Below are positions 59,370 through 64,000 of a DNA stretch of 64,000 nt, piece by piece. A model generated the notes under the pieces. The model worked only from the letters and a program-made list of their open reading frames with translations, searched no databases and had not been told where the DNA came from. The stretch spans positions 10,737,167-10,801,166 of the forward strand of contig NW_017189517.1 in NCBI RefSeq assembly GCF_001704415.2, given 5' to 3'. The number at the start of each line of letters is the position of its first letter. Position 1 is the first letter of the stretch. Source of the DNA: Capra hircus. Taxonomy: Eukaryota; Chordata; Mammalia; Artiodactyla; Bovidae. The position numbers and the translations under genes are program-made.

Positions 59370-59640
59370 ACAGCATAGATTAGCTTTGCTTCCATTTGTA
59401 CATTATATAAATGGAGTCATATAAGATGCACTTCTTTGTTTCTGGCTTCTTTTGCTCAATATCACACTTGTGAGATCTATGTACATGTTAACTTTTAGCC
59501 ATAGACCAGCCTTTCTCATTGCTGGATAGCATTCCATTGAATGGGCATGCATTTCTGTCAAGTACCGTGAGGAATAGAATTACTGAGTCCTATGTTACTT
59601 GTATGTTTAGCTTTGGTAGATAATGTCAATGAATGACAAG
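59370..59640 (-). mobile_element. Old L1 remnant, minus strand
   Basis: CATTATATAAATGGAGTCAT, GTTTCTGGCTTCTTTTGCTC and GCTGGATAGCATTCCATTGA resemble the complement of an old L1 3' region. Confidence 0.7.
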
Positions 59641-59923
59641 AGTATGAGAGGGAGAAAGAGTTTTTGAGATCAAGACCAGCTGCCCTACTTAAAATAAAAC
59701 TCAAGTAACCCCAAATCCACTAAATTAAGTCTACTCTTTCTCCTGCTATGACCTTTGGAATCGGGCAAATTTTACGGTGCATTTTCATTCTGGCTCAGTA
59801 CTCCATTAAGGTACTGGGCCAAAATCACACTACCTTACTTTTGTCAGATCACACAAATGAAAGGGAGCTTGGTGGTACTGGCCATGAGGGAGGAGAGAAG
59901 CAAACCATGTGACCAAGTGTGTT

Positions 59924-60056
59924 GCTGCTGCTGCTGCTAAGTCGCTTCAGTCGTGTCCGACTCTGTGCGACCCCATAGACGGCAGCCCACCAGGCTCCAC
60001 TGTCCCTGGGATTCTCCAGGCAAGGACACTGGAGTGGGTTACCATTTCCTTCTCCA
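59924..60056 (-). mobile_element. Bov-A monomer SINE, minus strand
   Basis: (GCT)n tail, then AAGTCGCTTCAGTCGTGTCC to GTTACCATTTCCTTCTCCA. A perfect 13-bp duplication GACCAAGTGTGTT is at 59911-59923 and 60057-60069. Confidence 0.95.
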
Positions 60057-60069
60057 GACCAAGTGTGTT

Positions 60070-63000
60070 AGCTGGAGTTAATTTACTTCTTCCTTGTATT
60101 TAGGCCTCCCATTTGCTCCAGGACTCAGCCAGCTCAGTAAGTGTCTCAGGCAGGCTCGTTCATCCTGACTTGTGTAGGTGGAGGAGTGTTGTGTGCTAAG
60201 AAAGAACATTACTCATGAAACTTTCATTGCAAGAAGTTTATGTTTCAGAAAAGAGTCCCATATTTGGACCCTGAGCTGTGGAAAGCCAAAGGCAGCTCAA
60301 AGTCAAACAAACAATCTAACAAGATAGCTACTACTCCCACCCCCCACTCCCACCCTGCTGTGTTATTTTTTAAAAGCATTTAGTGTAATTAAGCCATTGC
60401 CTCATAAAGTTGTTTAACCAGGAACTTCAGTTTCCCCAGGAAGAGATGAAAACAAACTGAATGCTTCATGTCACTGTTCCCACGAGTCTTAAAAAATCAT
60501 GTTTGTCTTTAACAGCCTGACATGAAACATCTCTTGTCGATAAAGCTGTTCTACCTCAGGAGAACAAGGCAACAAAATTTACAGTGGCAATTTTTATGCA
60601 CATTTTAAACATGAATTCTTCTTATAGATTACCAGGCATGTTTGACTCCAACTGTATTTTCCCACATAATTATTTCTTTTAAATCTCCTAATTATTCCAT
60701 TCTGTTGAATACCATCTGTCCTGCTGAGGGACAATTGTGTCTAAACAAATCAACAGGTTTTACGTCACTGTCTAAATATGAAGGAGAAACGACCCCCAAA
60801 CTATACTCTGGCACTTTGGTGGAAATGAAGAGTTCTAAATCCCACACTGGGAATGCCTCATCTCTTGCTCTCCTGGAAGCTAACTTTCAGGACTTGTGGA
60901 GCCCCAAACAAAGCCAAATGAATTTTGGAAAGGTCAGTGGGAAAGGGATTGGGTGGGACTTTCCCAGAGAATGTCTGAGCCTTTGCTCTGCGAGCTGTCC
61001 AGTCACCCGGACAGTTTGTCCTTCTCAGAAAGGGTGGAGGAGAGGACAGAAGCCATCCTGTCCTGGTACCTGGGACCAGGGGGCCTGGACATGGGATATT
61101 TGCACAATTTGCTTGGAGGCAGCCATCTCACCCTGGGAACCCCAGAAACAGTGTAGTTACGTCAGGAACCTTGGAGAATGAGCCCAGCATCTGTGGGAAG
61201 AAAACTGCCAAGGACTGTCTGTCTTGTGTCTTGTTATCTACAGAACTGTGTTTCAAGTAATCAAATACTCTGCACTGGGAGAGTGCTTCTCCCTGCAGCC
61301 TATTCCAGGCACCCCAGAGCCCCAGTGCTTCTGCTCCAGGCCTGCCCACGTTGCTTTTAGCATTCTACCTTCCAACAATAAATGACCTTTCTCCTTTCAG
61401 ATTGTTTTTCTCATCCTCTCTGTCTTGCTCTCACTACTTACCCCTACCCCCAACTTCGTTTGGCCTTTATATGTTGATTTCCTTCCTCAAAGATGTGGCC
61501 AAGAAGCCCGATGGCTCTCAGGATTAGAAAGGAGGATACATTCACTGGTGTGTGGCTAGCCAGTGGCTCTGAGTGATCAGTCAGTCCCAGGAGATTCTTT
61601 TCCTATCTCTGTGATCATATCAGCCTCCCTCTCCCCTACTGGCCTAGATTATCATATTCTCTTCTTCTAAATGCTCACTTCTAAACCAGTTCATCTAAAG
61701 ACAGTCAGCATCTGCCTTTAGCTAGTGAACTCTGATTTGGCATGAAGCCCAATCCAAAGGGATAAAAATGAAGAAGTAGGGTAGACAGTCCTTCAGCACC
61801 TCTGCTTCATTTCCCATAGACCCGATTGCTTCCTTCAGAGAGACCTACATGCAATTAGAGATTCTGTCTCCTCTCCCCGGGGCCCCATGCACTATCTGGG
61901 GAAAGGCTAGAGGAGCTCACCATTACAGTGCTGGGACTCGGCAGTGCCCTCAGTCAGGTGGTGTCAACACATACGTACTTCCCAGACTCTCCCCTGACCC
62001 CAGCCCAGAACCCCAGCAAGCTAATCACCAGGAAAATGTCTGTGCACGAACATCAGAAGTGAATGGGCAGGTGGCTTGCTTTGGAATTAGCTTGCAGCAC
62101 CTCTTTTTCTAGCTGCCCTTCAGCACTGGACGTGGTAACCACACCGGTTAACACCCCAAATTGGCTTGGGATTATGAATGGAGGGAAGGGAGATCCCCAT
62201 GCAAGCAAGCAGCTGTCCCTTTGGTTAATTATTGGGATCCACAAGCCCGTCCCTACTGCCAGGGCTCCAGTGTCAAGATGATGAAATAGGTGATTAAAGG
62301 ACTTGGAGGCCAGTCCACACTGCAGCTTTGTCTGGAGTGTTCCAACGACAAGTGTTATTAGTCCACTAATCATAACATTGCCTGCAGTGGAATTTCCTTG
62401 GGAAGGAATGGGGCAGCGCCTCCATGCCAGAGGGCTGCGCTGCATGAAAATACTAACACATCACAATTGGCTGTTCTTTGGGAAGGCTATTCCAACAGCC
62501 AATTCAGGAAATAGGTCACCAGGCTTCTAGATGCACTGTTATTTTGATTTACTTCCTTAGACTCTTGCAGTTTTTATACAATTCTCTCTGGGTAGAATCA
62601 AACTCCTCCAAGTTATTTGGCTTCTGGAGTGCCACACAGGGAAAGAAGTGAGCTGCTTCTGAAAAGAGACAGGGGTTTTCTGTGCTCAGGCCTGCAGGGT
62701 CTGCTTACTTCTAAGAATTAGGTGCGATATCCTTCAGGTTGACACTCCTCACCTTGACCCCTTTCACTGGGGTCTCCCAGAGGTCTGAGGCCATGGCTTT
62801 GAGGAGCCTGCAGCTGTGCCTGCCAGACAACAAATGTTTAGAGAGAGAGGATGAAGAGATACAAACAGGTTGGAGAGTGCCAGAACCCTCTCAGTAACGA
62901 GCATAGCAAAGCTTCCATTTCCAAGGACCTTGGGAGGACGAGCTGTACTTAGTACCAGCTGTTGGAGTCTGGGACCACCCTGTTGGTGGGGTTAGGGGCC

Positions 63001-63632
63001 CAGCCAACTCTTTCTTTTACTCTATATCTCTGTTCATTTGGGCCTTAATAAACAAGAGTCAGGGGAACTCTGGGTCTCTGTCACCAAGCAGCTGCCTCCT
63101 CTTTCCTGGATCAGTCTAGAGTTGCCCTGATTTTTCCTAAACCCAAGCAGTTGTCTATTGCCTTGCAGTGTCAGCAGAGGGTATTTGTGGGTCCACTGGT
63201 ATTTACGGATTTCACATAAGGCAAAAGCTTATATTTCTTTTTTTTTTTTTAAGGTAGACAGATGGTCTGACACTTGGGCCTGTGAGCTTACCCCTGCTCC
63301 CTTTCTGTTTTTAACCCTTCATCTGTTGGATATTTCTAGATTCACAACATCTTTCTTGGTGCTCAGAGACATACTGTATTTTATTGGTACATAAATTCTG
63401 GGCTCTAGCTCACCTGCCCAGAGATGCCATCACAGTGCAGTCTTTTAGTAGATGAAGACATGTGCCAATAATTCACTGGGGTATTGAAATTCCATGGGAA
63501 GGTTTGAAGAGGTCTCTCAGAGACTGATACTTTGCTCAGAACTTCTTCATCCCCTTTCTTCTTTTCTGTAGCCCTGTTAGTCATGGCCTATCTTAGCAAA
63601 TAGGAAAGGGTAATCTTTATCAGAAACTCCCC
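60070..63632. other. 3.5 kb of unique-looking intergenic sequence
   Basis: No young retroposon and no recognised exon. 62.94-63.12 kb, with CCTTAATAAACAAGAGTCAG, has LTR-like wording but no element ends that I can define. Reading frames here (for example 60642-61181) start at non-ATG codons and match nothing I know. Confidence 0.5.
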
Positions 63633-63636
63633 TTTG

Positions 63637-63837
63637 TTGTTCAGTTACTCTGTCGTGCTGACTCTTTTTGACCTCCATGGACTGCAGCACGCCAGGCTTC
63701 CTTGTCCTTCACCATCTCCCAGAGCTTGCTCAAACTCATGTCCATTAAGTCAGTGATGCCATCCAACCATCTCATCCTCTGTCGTCCCCTTCTCCTCCTG
63801 CCTTCAATCTTTCCCAGCATCAGGGTCTTTTCCAATG
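63637..63837 (-). mobile_element. BovB 3' end, minus strand
   Basis: TTGTTCAGTTACTCTGTCGT to CATCAGGGTCTTTTCCAATG, the last 200 bp of BovB. Confidence 0.92.
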
Positions 63838-64000
63838 TTGTTTAGTCTCTAAGTTGTGTCCAATTCTTTTTCCACCCCATGGACTATAGCCCACCAGTCT
63901 CCTCTGTCCATGGGATTCCCTGTAAGAATACTAGAGTGGGTTGCCATTTTCTTTGCCAGGGGATCTTCTCACCCAGGGATCGAACCTGCATCTCCTGCAT
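63838..64000 (-). mobile_element. Bov-tA SINE, minus strand, cut by window end
   Basis: GTTTAGTCTCTAAGTTGTGT to GGATCGAACCTGCATCTCCT follows directly on the BovB fragment. The tRNA-like head lies beyond the window. Confidence 0.92.

Overview
The window is mammalian nuclear DNA from a ruminant, most likely a bovid. It is dense in lineage-specific retroposons: BovB (RTE-type) LINE copies, Bov-tA and Bov-A2 tRNA/BovB-derived SINEs, cetartiodactyl CHR-type tRNA-Glu SINEs and bovine L1 tails. These sit over a background of mammal-wide MIR, L2, old L1, Tigger and hAT relics. I cannot separate cattle from other bovids by eye.

The only host protein-coding gene I can support is PABIR2 (formerly FAM122B), a PP2A-B55 regulator of the PABIR family, on the + strand. 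Ten coding exons lie between 9197 and 29536, all with GT-AG introns and consistent phase, giving 275 codons (267 if a tandem acceptor in exon 7 is used). A CpG-rich promoter region (about 8080-9300) precedes it, with GC, NF-Y, NRF1 and ETS-type sites and a 350-bp pyrimidine tract. A largely repeat-free 3'UTR follows to about 32.1 kb. From known mammalian synteny this is the Xq26.3-like X segment HPRT1-PLAC1-PABIR2-PABIR3. PABIR3 would lie head-to-head to the left and PLAC1 downstream to the right, but I see no coding exon of either here.

Left arm (1-7.3 kb): a nested retroposon stack. The outermost element is a U6 snRNA/L1 chimeric retropseudogene with a 13/14 target-site duplication at 814-827 and 7302-7315. 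Two BovB LINEs, a Bov-tA SINE and a CHR SINE were inserted into it, and the larger BovB was itself hit by two BovB fragments and a SINE. Middle (9.2-32 kb): PABIR2, with BovB, SINE, L1, MIR and L2 copies confined to introns. Right arm (32-64 kb): intergenic DNA without a recognisable gene, holding old L1 remnants, two BovB copies with long reverse-transcriptase reading frames (39.1-40.0 kb on -, 57.3-58.8 kb on +), several Bov-A2/Bov-tA SINEs, an internally deleted Tigger element and a hAT relic split by a bovine L1 tail. The stretch 60.1-63.6 kb is notably poor in young repeats.

I found no CRISPR array, operon, phage or prokaryotic system. The most unusual object is the U6-L1 chimera with its intact insertion signature.
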